A stretch of 64,000 nucleotides of DNA from Pleurotus djamor (Eukaryota; Basidiomycota; Agaricomycetes; Agaricales; Pleurotaceae). This document shows, piece by piece, positions 43,433-55,280 of the stretch. The translations under genes were made by a program, and so were the position numbers. Location: assembly GCA_029747585.1 (NCBI GenBank), contig JAPEVF010000127.1, positions 37,537 through 101,536 on the forward strand, given 5' to 3'. The notes beneath the pieces are model-generated. The model was not told the origin of the DNA and did no database searches. It saw only the letters and a program-made list of their open reading frames with translations. Numbering within the stretch: position 1 is the stretch's first letter; the number at the start of each line of letters is the position of its first letter.

Positions 43433-46400
43433 ATGACTCCCCGTCCTGGCCTTTTCAAGTCAAAGGAGCGACCTTCTTCAGCGATTTACATTGGATCCGA
43501 AGTACCGTTGATTTCACCGCCCAATCTACCAGACCTTCCGGAACCACCAAGCCCAGTTGCAAGCGTGAGCTCACGCGGTTCAGGCCTACCTTCGCCGCCT
43601 GCTACCAATTCCACTGGAAGTGGGAGTACCGGCGGGGACATTGACAACGAAGCCAGGTCTACTCTGAATGCCCGCCGCTCCAGAAATTCTATGAATATGC
43701 TCAATGAATCCAATGTCAAGACTTTCCAAGACGCATTAGCCTCCTCCGCCGCCCAGGACTCTAGGCAGTACCGAGATGGACATAATGATGATGAACATGA
43801 TGATGAACCTAACGAAGGCGAGAACGATGAGGACAACACCGCTCGGCTGGATCGCTTACTTGCCCTCAAGTCTGCTAACCACGACGAATCCGCCTTGCAG
43901 CGAGTAAGGTCACTCACTGAACGCAATCGCATGGTGAGTATATTCGGGCGTAGCACTTCTCATCTTTCATGTCCACTTTTATAGACTCTCAATAAAATCA
44001 CCGCTTTTTCACGGCTTTCCTCCCCATCTCCTGGGCCCTCCCGACACCGCTCTCCAGCGCCAGCGCAACCTCAGTCTGCATCCTCTTCCTCGTCTTCTTC
44101 ACACACCGCCTCAAGCCGTCATTCAGTCGCTCGCTCGACACGACCTCGTACTTCAGACTCGTCCCTCCTACACACACGGTCCCAGTCGTATGCCTTTGAC
44201 CGTACGCCAGAACATTTATCTGGTTCCGAGACTGAGCGAGAGTCCATTCGTGACCAACAAGAATCGACCACTTCTTTCCATACAAATGACCCCAGCTCTA
44301 GTTCTTCACAAGCCAGACCGCAAACCCCTCCCCCTCCGACCCACCGCATACGCTTGACTTCTGCCCCCTCCTCACCCGCCCGAGTTCGCGAGTTATCTAC
44401 CACTTCAAGGACCCGCACACCTCGAAAGCGGACCTCGATGGCTATGGCTTTGCCAGACGACTACGATGATTACGCCGACGCATCGTACTCTCATGAGCGC
44501 GAGAGCCTTCGAGGTTCACGTGCCGGATCCAGAGTTGGGTTTGTTGATAATGGGGCCATCGAAGATAGTGGCCAAAGAGATAGAGCACCATCTAGGACCG
44601 GCTCTACATTTTCTCGGCGCGTCTCCCGTCAGCCTTTACCTCGAGAATTCCGGGATTATCCATATCAGGCTCCTGCACGGGATGAATATGGAGCTGAATC
44701 AATTAGTCGACATCCAAGTACCGATAGCTCGTTTAGTACCGACAGTCGTAGTGGTATAGAAAGCAGCAACGGGCGATCTGCATCTAGAGCCAGCGGCCAG
44801 GTGTGTTTAACATCTATTTTAAGAGGTTCAAATATTGATATCAGTGCCCATCAAAGCTGCCTCAAGAACCCCCCACGCCTCATCGATCCGTTCATTATTC
44901 TAGACAGGTTCAACAATCTCCACGAAAGAGCGGAACTTCGTCAGGAACGCGTGACCCTCCTAAACGGCATCAAACACGATGGATGTCGGGCGAGGTTTCA
45001 TACGCTGACACGTCTCATGAACGGTCGGATATGAATGACGCCCCATTGGGCAGGAGGCAGTCACTCCGAGGCGGAAGTGCGGAGAGTGCTCTTGGCTTAG
45101 GATCAGGTCGGAGTTTGGTGGGAGAAGGGCTGAGGGCAGCAGGTTTGACAAGAAGAGACCTTGTTGAAACACCGTCGCAGCGGCGTACTGCCAGGGAAAG
45201 TCGAGAACTCGATTACGAAGGAGTTGCAAGACCGCCCAGTCGGTTAAGTAGTGACGGCGTCCCCGCTCGTTACAGTGACGGAGCTCGTCCATTATCTCGC
45301 ACAACCCGTCTTAATGGTGAATTTCGAACGCCAGACCATCCATCTACTCATGAGAGGAAGGTTGCCACCGCTCCCCGAGCTGCTACGTCTATGGCGTCGT
45401 ATCGCGCCTCCCTCGATGGCGGTGTCTCACGTAGAGACAATGAGAATGACGATGAAGACGAGCCAAAGACTGCTCCTCTGCTACGTGCTTATCGGAGCAG
45501 TCTCGGCTTGGACACGTCGACCAGAGTTCCATCTGCGTTGGGCAACCGACCTCACACCGAACGGTACTCTAGCCCGTATGGAGGGCCTCGTAGGAGGGAA
45601 GAAGGACATACAACTGGAGGTTCTTCCCGGGATCAGCAGGCCAAACATGCTGAGTTGATGAAGCACAGTCTGGATGTCTTTGCTACCAATTTGGAGAGAC
45701 TTGGTCTTGGAGAGGCGGGCAGGAGTGGTGCTGCTACAGAGCTGGTCAAAAGTGCTGAAGATATCGTTAGCGCTGCTGAACGGCTGAACGAATTGATCAA
45801 AGGCGGCACTAATCGAGCATTGACAGAGCAGATCGATGCAGAGGTTAGTGGCAATACGGGAGATGTGGACTTGGTCGAAGTTTGGAGGAGTGTTGGTGGA
45901 CAGTGGAGAGACGGGCTGAGGATTAGTGATGAGCTGGTAAGGAGCGTGACAGGATTTCTGCTGGGCGTTGGAAGAGTTGTGAAAGATCTCAGCTTGACCG
46001 ATGGTATTGGTGAGGGCGGGGTCGTTGCGGGGTATGCCACTGGGCACAGCGGGGATGGGGCTCATGGACGCAGCATTAGCTTAGACGAGGATGCTCTGTC
46101 CAGGAACGGGCTCGCAAGTCCGGAAGTCGCGACCACCAACTCAAGCAGTGCCAGTGGACGACGTAGTGTTGGGTCGAGTAGGCGAAGCTGGGAGCCCACA
46201 CCGCACGATAGAGATCGAGAGCGTGAAGAGACTCTCAAGAAGCTTGCTGGTAACTCTACCCGCGAACCCAGTTCCCGACCTCACTCGGAACTTCGCCAAG
46301 TTCGAACCCTTAGAGAATCCCCTCTCCCCTTGCGCGGTTCAATCTTGAACGTCTTCAACGATAGGAGGGAAGCTATATCCACCCCTCAACGGTCTCTTGG

Positions 46401-47343
46401 TGCTGCGCCAGACCGACTTGCGCCTGCGATGGCACCTTCGTCTTCAATGCGTCGAATCAGTCAACCTCAACTTGAGACTGTACCCAATAGTAACTCTTTG
46501 GAGACCGTCCAGGGATATGAACCGTCGCCATCACCTGCCTCCCGCATACAGGCCTCCACAGACCGCCTGCAACCTCTGACCCATCGAGCTTTGACCGCCA
46601 ATGCGCTGAATGCTCTGAACAATACACCCGATCGCGAGCGTAACGGCCGTGCTGCATTAGCGCCTATATCAATACCTCCTCCTCTCGGTGGCCTCCAGTC
46701 TGAAAAATTTCTACAAAGAAACAAAACAATTGCAACGGAGAAGCCAAGCACCAGAGTTGAACGTGATCGAGTCGAACGTCGGCATAAACCAGCCGCTGCG
46801 TCTACCTCAACGATTCGACCACAATTTCCTGTCATAACGACGACAAATCCCACAACTGCGTTAACTACTGTCACCGCATCTCCCGAATCCCAACTTTTCC
46901 CCTTATCACGGACTGACTCTGAGAGATCCAAATCCAGTGGAGCTCGGTCGAATGCAGCCGGGACCTTCTCTCGTCCGTCAGCCACGTCTGTGTCCTCAGC
47001 TTTGACTGGTTTGAGGGACATGGACCAAAGGAATCGTACGATTTCCAATACTTCCATTCCGGACGAGCTCAGCACCCCAGCTTCTGCCTCTAATGGGCCA
47101 TCTCCTAGCGCTGTCAAAGCTATCGCCCGTGCTTATGGGCCCGTAACACCCTTATCTGGGTCTGAGACTGAGAGAGATATCCGTAGGAAGACCATTGGGA
47201 CACGTCAAGGCGGTCGGCCTTCGCTTGATGCTGAAACAGGCCTACGATCTGGACAGTCCACTATAATGGCACCGCCAACTCTTCCTGCTCGTTCTGGCAG
47301 ACCAAGACGACAGACGGTCACTGCCCTTTTCGATGAGGGGTAG
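43433..47343 (+). CDS. Large disordered hypothetical protein (about 1250 residues)
   Basis: Three exons, 43433-43933, 43985-44800 and 44908-47343, in phase 0. The frame was fixed by choosing the acceptor at 44907, which yields VQQSPRKSGTSSGTRDPPKR without stops; other acceptors run into stop codons. Most of the protein is Ser/Arg/Pro/Thr-rich and probably unstructured, with acidic stretches (DGHNDDEHDDEPNEGENDED). One region around residues 680-800 looks helical and possibly coiled (HAELMKHSLDVFATNLERLG, then VKSAEDIVSAAERLNELIK). No catalytic motif. Scaffold or cytoskeletal regulator is a guess; I do not recognise the family. Confidence 0.7.
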
Positions 47344-47940
47344 GCAAACATTTTGCTCTGTGTCACGGTCAGTCGCGTTATTTGTTGAGCTCCTTGATAT
47401 TTATTGATACCCAACCAGCATAGCATCCCTCTATTTATTCTTTTGCTCTCGTTTCCCAACATTGGACAGTAATTTCTCTTTGCCCTGTGTCTGCGTTGTT
47501 TTCTTTTCTTGTTCGTCTTGATGGGTTTGCCAGGTGCTATACCTCGCTCTGGTTCCGTTCTTTTTCGCTCGTTCTTTTCCAGTTTGCTTCTCTCTATGGT
47601 GCACATGAAATTATGCGCCCTGTGATCATTAGTATGACGATTATACCATCATATGTGGCCAACAGCCCAAGCAATTGAAAGTAGTATATCATTTTCAGTA
47701 CTATCGTATTGTATTAATGAATATGTAGACAGTATACAGCATATGTCTTTGTAAAAACGATAAAGCAGAGTTAAGGGATGCGAGCGATGTAGACACTTGA
47801 ACTACTGCCTTTCAGGGTGTGGAGGTGTGACGAGGCGTCGCCCGGCAAATGCCGAAGTACTGTATCGTTTTCCCAAGCCACAGTTTCTCCTAGGCAGCGC
47901 CATTGCTAGTCATCGTCGCCGCCAAAAGTTACAGGAAAAT
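47344..47940. other. Intergenic
   Basis: 597 bp holding the T-rich 3' UTR of the disordered-protein gene and the promoter of the ribosomal protein gene. No repeat or RNA gene recognised. Confidence 0.4.
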
Positions 47941-48825
47941 ATGGGTGAGTAACGCTGCTGGCGTCGACCTCGACGATGTTCTCTTATCACATTCTTATCA
48001 GTAAGATACTCCTCCGCCGCCCTCGCCTCCAACCCGGAGAAAAGTATGTCCCTCGAATCAGCGAATCCCGATCGAATATTCTGACAATGGTCTTAGCTGC
48101 TCGTGCTCGCGGCGAGTACCTCAGGACTCACTTCAAGAACATGCGTGAGGTCGCCGCTGCTGTCACTGGTGTGTGGACTCGTTCCCCCATAGATTCCACC
48201 TACGATTGGTTAACATATGCCTTGATCTTAGGCATGAAGCTCACGAAGGCTTACACCTACCTTGGGGATGTGCAAGAGCACAAACGCGTGATCCCCTTCC
48301 GACGATTTGCTGGTGGTGTCGGACGTACGGGTCAGGCTAAGGAGTTCAAGACCACGCAGGGTGCGCTTATCTGTTTAACTTGGTATTTATGGGGGTTTAA
48401 AGTGGTTTGAACGTGTAAAGGTCGCTGGCCCGAGAAGTCCGTCAAGTTCCTCCTCCGCCTCCTCAAAAACGCTGAATCAAACGCTGACGCCAAAAACATT
48501 GACGTTGAGGATCTCACAATCAAGAACATCGTCGTCAACCAGGCTCCCGTACGTCACTTCACCGTTGACTTTCATCCCCCCCCTCCGATCCCATCAAGCA
48601 ATTCCTAACTGATATGTTCGTTTTCTTTAGAAAACCCGCCGCCGTACTTACCGTGCCCATGGTCGCATCAACCCCTACCAAGGACACCCTTGCCATGTCG
48701 AAATCATACTGAGCGCTTCAGATGCTGAGGTTGAGAAGAGCCACGACAAGAGTGTCATCGCCCCCCTTGCCGGTCTTAATCGCAGACAAGTAGCCAGAAA
48801 GAGAATCGAGGCCGCACGATCATAA
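47941..48825 (+). CDS. RPL17: 60S ribosomal protein L17 (uL22)
   Basis: Large-subunit protein lining the peptide exit tunnel. The first coding exon is only four bases (ATGG, 47941-47944), so the first intron splits codon 2. Joined exons read [93 protein letters not shown] and [20 protein letters not shown], with stop at 48825. All match uL22 order. Introns interrupt after EK, after the VTG codon, after TTQ and after QAP. The length of about 185 residues is normal. Frame and family are certain. Confidence 0.95.
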
Positions 48826-49408
48826 TTTGTATCTCCTGCTTGCTACCGCTTCACCTACGTCTATGACTCGTTCATGCACACACACTCCATATTTCCATGA
48901 ACCTATGTAACGTTCATATGCTATACTTCATCGCACTTCGCGGCAAACATGTTGTAGCACTGCGCGTATCCAACCTCACAACGATCTGCCTTTTCTTTCA
49001 GAGGGATGTAACACATCCATTAAAAACTGACTACAGAGCCCGTTACAAAAGAGCATGCAAATATATCCTTAAACTTTGATGAGCGGGTTAATGAATGACA
49101 ATCGCAAGAATTCTCAAGCACGTACAAATCTGCCCATCCACGCTGGGCTAGCGCGCCGTGTTCAAGACTCAAGCTTGAAGTATACCTCCTAACTGACTCC
49201 ACGTGATCCTGACTTGGGCCATTTCCGGACCCCAGTGTCGCGACCAATCTGCATTCTTACCCACCTCCTCCTTGCTCCATTCCTGCACTCTTGAGAGTCT
49301 AAGACGTGAAACTGCTGCATGTCGAATCTATCTGAACCGTGCCGTACACTATCTTCGTAAACTCAGACGATAATCTACTTGGGACGGTCAACACTCACTG
49401 ATATCATA
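48826..49408. other. Intergenic
   Basis: 583 bp between uL22 and Rictor. Likely 3' UTR and promoter; nothing else seen. Confidence 0.4.
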
Positions 49409-52400
49409 ATGCCTTCTCTCCTCCAAGTCCCTTCTACCAGCCCGCATCTTTCTGTTTCTCAGACCTCCACACTGATAGGCAGTGAATCCTCCTTCACTTC
49501 GAGCGATGGAATGGACGGTTTGGATGAATTTCAGAAGGTATGCGCCAGTACTGGTTGTCATTTGTGGTCCTGAGCATCTGCAGTTAGAGTCCCTCCGTAC
49601 ACAACTCACCCTTGAGAACAGCATTAAAGAAGGAGCTGAGGACCTCCTAAAGAAAGATATAACTGTATGGCTAGCTCCTTCCTTGGTCCTGAATCACATT
49701 GTAACTAATATCTCACAGGACGCACTCAGGCAGCAAGTGCAGTCAGAGCTCTCCAATGCGAACCGTAAAATAGACGCACTAGTCAGGAGGATAGAACAGT
49801 GTGTGTAGCCTGGTCCTTGAGGGCTTGAACTGTTCTAAACCGCTTGCAGATCGAATACACCCCAGCCCTAGTGCCCGCCCAGAGAATTCTATCCCCCTCA
49901 CCGATCGTGGATCTCGTACGCAAACCACTGTCCAGAAAGCAAAAGAACGAGGTATGAATTCGCTGCCTATTTCAATCCGGATTCAGTAGTTGACAACTCT
50001 GTCATGATATCATAGGTGTTTCTCAGGTAGCCCTTCAACGCGCTATCGACTGTTTGAACCACCTTTCCTCTCTCGACAAACCGAATCCACAATCCCCCAC
50101 GCCTGCGGACACTACTTCTGAATGGATAGAAGCAATGCAAAAACTCGTTGTTATCCTCCGACGTCATTTTCGGGTGCGATACGAGCTTGAGATTGCCGAA
50201 GTGCTCAAAACGTGTGTCCTCCTTCACCATTCATCTTCTATTCCTAAGGAATTTTCAAGTGTCATTCCAGCCTTATCCGACGGTCGTAGCCAACAGTGTC
50301 GATCGAATGCCTATCGTTTGATTCGATACATGCTTGTCGATGTTGACTCTGTCCAGCGCGTGGGGAAATCTCTTGATTGGTACATTGTCAAGTATGTGTG
50401 CACCCTCGAGAGCTATGTCATGAAGCTGAATACCTGACAGGTCGCTATCACGCGACAATAAACATACCATGGAGAAAGAGCAAGTGGTCAAGCTCATTCG
50501 CTCGATGGTGGAGGTTGGATCGATACGAAGGGATGCTGCCAATCGTCCAGGAAAGGTCCCTCTTTCGGAGGCCATCATGCGGGCTCTAATAGCTGTGGCC
50601 GAGTACGCTGAAGATCCCTTCCGGTCGATATGTATCTTAACACTTACTGAAATCCGTGCGTGTTCTCCGGAGGAACTTTGTTGTCATTCTCATCCTTCCC
50701 TTCCAGTCCTTATTGATATCGAGCTTGCTTCGACCACTGGCGCGATGAGACTTCTCCTCAATGCATTGGGGGATGGTCCGCTAGAATTAGCTCCCATTTT
50801 GGCATCTGCGTTCTTGCATATCGCTGACTCACCCCGTACACGCGCGTACCTACGGTTAGGCTATGACCTCGAAGTGAGTCCCCAACGCTGAGCGGAGTGC
50901 ACTCGTTCTTAGGCATTGAGATAGTTGGCTCTTTCAGCTGTCACTGATGCGTATGGTCAACCCCCCGACCATATATCGCGCATGCGTGGTTGTATCAAGG
51001 TTATCCAACTGATGCTGCGTACATGGAGCGGTAAGCCGTGTACCATCTGTCCGCTTATTATCTTTCATCTTTCATCCTTCATCCATCAGGACTCATGTAT
51101 TTCTGCATGGATAACCTTCAAGCCATCCGCTCACTGGTCAATACCCTTCGGATTCCGTCTCTTGAGACGCGCGTATGTTAATTCACCACACACAAACCCA
51201 GAGTATGTATGCTCATCGCCCCCAGGACATAATCTTGGATATGTTCTTCGATCTTCTGAACATCCGAGTGCCCGACTGGCATAAACTCTTCCTTGACGGT
51301 AAACGACTGACAAGTGAGCATCCTGGGACCCTCTCTCTTGGTGTTTATCTCAACGCCCGTCTCGCCATAGGACTGGACAATTTTCAAGCAACGCCTGAGT
51401 TACCCTCTCAAGGCGATGCCCCAGAACGACCGAGCCAAAGACTTCGGTTGACGGATCAGTACATTGCCTTGCTTATACTCATACTGACTGAGGCTGGATT
51501 ATTTGAGGTATACTCCAGCTCTATCTTCGATCATCCTCGTGACTCATGGCTTACTCTCGCAGGCCCTTATGACGATGCTCGAGGAGAATGTTACTGGCTC
51601 AAACCTTTCAAGAAAGGCAACACTTCTCATAGCCGAAATTTTGCAACTCGGAAACAGAGTGCTTCCTCTTTCCATGGCGGCAAAGTTGCAGGTTCGTTTC
51701 TACATCATCATCCCATTTCCCTTCGAATAGACAAAGATATGGTACACCATTAGACGGTTCCTCACTTGTTCTCCCTCGCGTCTGACTATGGCAGCGGAGA
51801 TCATCGGATCGTTGGGACGTTGGCTTTGTCCGCAATCGACAGTTTCAACCGCAATCGAACTCGGCTTGATCCTGCCTTGATCAAGAACACACGACCCAGG
51901 TATGCAAGTTCCTTACGTGATCAGCACGTCCCTACTTACCCCCGCTTCAAGGTCCAACTCACTGGACGATTCTGCACGTCGACAACGGCAAATTGAGCAA
52001 GTGAAGATCAAGTTGGGAATGCAAATGGATGAGAAGACTTTCATGACTATATTGAACGAATCCCAAGTATGTCGCCTTAATCCGCCCTGAAATTCGTTCT
52101 GACCAGCATCTTGCAAAGATATCATCTACCAAAGAGCACGCTAGGTGGCAATTTGATACGCTGATCGACTTGGTGGAAGGTCCTTTGCGAAATCCGTCAC
52201 GGCTTGAAGAAGCGATCAAAGCCTCTCGAATCATCCGAAGATTAATGTCTTTCTTCCATCCTCGCAGTCACCGTTTCTCAGATATCCCCCGTTCCAGGGT
52301 AAGCTGCCCACCTATCTGACACGTTTCTTATTGATTGTCCCTGCAGGCGAATCAAAAATGGGTCCGCTTAGGATGCGCCCTTTTAACCACCCTCCTCGCC

Positions 52401-54676
52401 AGTCCGGATGGCGTTCGCTATCTTTCTACAGAGGACGTCCTATTGCAGCAAATTGTATGGGGGTTCTCGCAACTCGATCCAGTGTGTTTTCAGCTTGTTG
52501 GGGTGAGAATCAGCGCTGACCCCCTTGTAGTTCAACGGCCCTCCAGACTCTGATCCTATCTTCTCAAAAAACCGAGTTGCTGAGACACTTACGTATGGTT
52601 ATTTTGAGATGTTGGGTACACTCAGCAAGCACAAAGAAGGCACTGAGTGAGTCTTCCTCCATGTTTTCAGGCCGTCCTTCTCAGATCTTGAAGATTATTG
52701 GAAAAGTTCAAGGTTTTTACGGCTTTTTATCATCTCAGCGAGCTGCGGAGCCGCGAAGATCTCATCAAACATATTATCGAAAACCTGGACTACAACATGT
52801 AAGCGCTCACGCCTGATTTTCCTTTCTCTGGCTTAGCGGAGATGTAGTGATGGCCACCCACGTATCATACTCTCGAAAGCATTGACATCAAGCTACAAGG
52901 TCCGTTCCTTGACTTGCACTCCCATTATACAATACATCCCTGAATACTAGCCCCCAGCATATCCGTCTCTACGCTACGCGGCATCTAGGGCAACTTGTCA
53001 ATAATTCGTCCAGTGTGAACGCATGGACTCTTCGACTACTAGTAACGCAATTATACGATCCATCCCCCGAAGTTTGTCAGTTGGCCGCTCATCTACTGAA
53101 GGAAGCATGTGAATCCAAGGAGGCGCTTCAACTTGTCGTCGAAATGCAACCGATGATGGACCATTTGGGCGAGATTGGACATCCCCTATTGATGAAGTAG
53201 GTCTGCACCCCACGCCCGTAGAACCCCCTACTCATCCCAATCTAAGATTCACCTCCACCTTGATGGGCTTTCGGTACCTGTATGATACTGGGTATATTGA
53301 CAAGGAAATGGATGCTTGGTATCATGTGAGATTGTCCGCAATGATAAACGCCAACGGCAACATTAATGACGACTAGGAACGGAACATCGACTACGTTGTT
53401 CAAGTGGAAGTTTTCCTCGCCAAGGTGTTCCGAAGTGCAAGCCCAGGGGATGAGGAAGAAACCCTGTAAGTCCTTGTGGTCAATTACTGAGCGCTCTCCT
53501 GATACGTGGCCTAGTGCCTTTGATGGGACTGTTCCGCCGCATTTCTACGGCGAAATGGCCAAAACAGAACTCGGCTGTCAGGTCTTACAAGACAAGGGAC
53601 ATTTTGCGGACTTCGCCCAGTTCATCCGCCAACATAGTCACGAAAACGAAGATGCCGAACTGATTTTGAAACTGAAGAGTATCCTCTGGGTTGTGGTTAG
53701 TCTTGGATATGCTTTGTCATTTTTCTAGCGTTGAGATGATATCAGGGAAACATCGGTGCCACAGAGGGAGGTCTTCCCTTTCTGGAAGAAGAACATGTCA
53801 TACCAGCTATCCTGGAAATCGCAGAAGAATCACCGATACCCTCAGTCCGAGGGTACGTCAACTTTTCCATATGTCGTTAGACATCTTCTCACTCATGCAT
53901 CTCAGGACATGTTTTTTCGTTCTTGGTCTCATCTCATCGACGTCCCAAGGCGCCGAGATATTAGATGATTATCGTTGGGAAGCCACTCTTTCTCCACTCG
54001 GTCTTCCCACTGGCTTGTGCATCCCCTTGGATCTCGAACGCTTCATATCAGTAAGTCATTGTGCTACATACGTGGACTATATTGTGACTTGTTTTCCTAG
54101 CTTCCCCCTTGGCGCGAGCATGTGTCAGATTTATGTGCTAGCAGACTACTTCCCCCATCCTCGGAAGCTGAGACCGAAGTCATGACAGCGATCCAGAACC
54201 TTGCCAACACGGTGATCGCCAACGCAGCCTCCCGATCATTGACTAAGTTAGTTTACATCCCTTCATTCTCGTAAAGTGCTAATCAGGTCATCATCAAGGA
54301 TGAAGAGTCGAAGCGAATACAAGCAACTCTTCACATCCCCTGCCCTGTTCTATCGCGCTTTACACATAATATCCACCCAAAGATACCGCCTACCCGTTCG
54401 ACGTTACATTCTGGATCTTTTCAGCGTTGACCTAAACCAAGATACCATCGCTGCCATAGAAAAGCACGCCGAGTCTTTGCAGGCCAAAAGCCCGTCTGTG
54501 CCGAACAAACATGATGCCAACCGAATGAGTATATTCGGGCGCTTGGCCGCCACACTTCCGAGAGTGACGATGAAGATGATGAACTCGATCTCATGGGAAA
54601 GCCTAACACCACTGTTGAGGAGCTTCCCGTCATTAACCTACGTCCTGTGAGCAAAATAATAGGTTTTGCGCTGTGA
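49409..54676 (+). CDS. TORC2 subunit Rictor/Ste20 (Avo3/Tsc11 family)
   Basis: Scaffold of TOR complex 2, which controls actin and AGC kinases at the plasma membrane. Many short exons span 5.3 kb. The N-terminal part has an HR1-like coiled region (DALRQQVQSELSNANRKIDA). The armadillo-like body shows family blocks: SLSRDNKHTMEKEQVVKLIR, YLRLGYDLE, LMGFRYLYDTGYIDKEMDAW, LKSILWVVGNIGATEGGLPF, CFFVLGLISSTSQGAEILDD and PLGLPTGLCIPLD. The frame near the end is ambiguous. The exon containing MSIFGRLAATLP reads on to a stop at 54650, while the neighbouring frame continues ESDDEDDELDLMGKP to a stop at 54676. Either a small intron or a one-base error joins them. Identity is secure; the exact exon list is not. 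Confidence 0.9.
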
Positions 54677-55280
54677 TACCCTTTCCCCCCTTTCGCTTTC
54701 AAGGAATCTAGGATGACATTTGTTGTACTCATACTATTCTACCTGCTTTTCTGATCATGAGTTTCCTACCCTTTCCGCTTGATCTTGGGAGTCACAGGCA
54801 CGCGTCGCGGATTTACCGATCGGAAATCAACATACGCAACCCCCACGGTTCATCAACATCATCAGGCCATGGTAGCATCATATACTTATAACCGTTCAAC
54901 AGTTTTGTGCCGTTCCTGCCAAGTCCCGCGGTCTAAACTTCGGATTTTCTATTTAGCCTACCCAGTCAGTCATATCCTCCATAGAACCCAAATGAGTTCT
55001 TTCATTGACATAGGTCACCACAACTTCGAAGGAGGGCGTCAAGAGTAGAGACCAAACGAAGCATTTGGCATATTAGGCGACGAGGCTCTGAAGCGGGATA
55101 AAAGATGGCCGTGGTCGTGACCCCCACCCTACTTTGAAATGCACGGCGAAATTATCGGATATGCAGTGATTATTTCCCCGCTGTATCGTCAACTGATTGA
55201 TAAGTTTCTAACTATAAAAACAACTGGTCTCCACGTCACGTCATTACTCTCGCTGATTTCTCTCCTTTGTAGGCGCTGCA
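54677..55280. other. Intergenic
   Basis: 604 bp containing the Rictor 3' flank and the GH74 promoter. No carbon-catabolite or other regulatory site could be assigned with confidence. Confidence 0.4.

Noticed and set aside
43486..47117. Long antisense open frames opposite the disordered-protein gene
   Set aside because: They are the expected shadow of Ser/Arg-rich coding sequence; the plus-strand model has clean introns and covers the whole interval.
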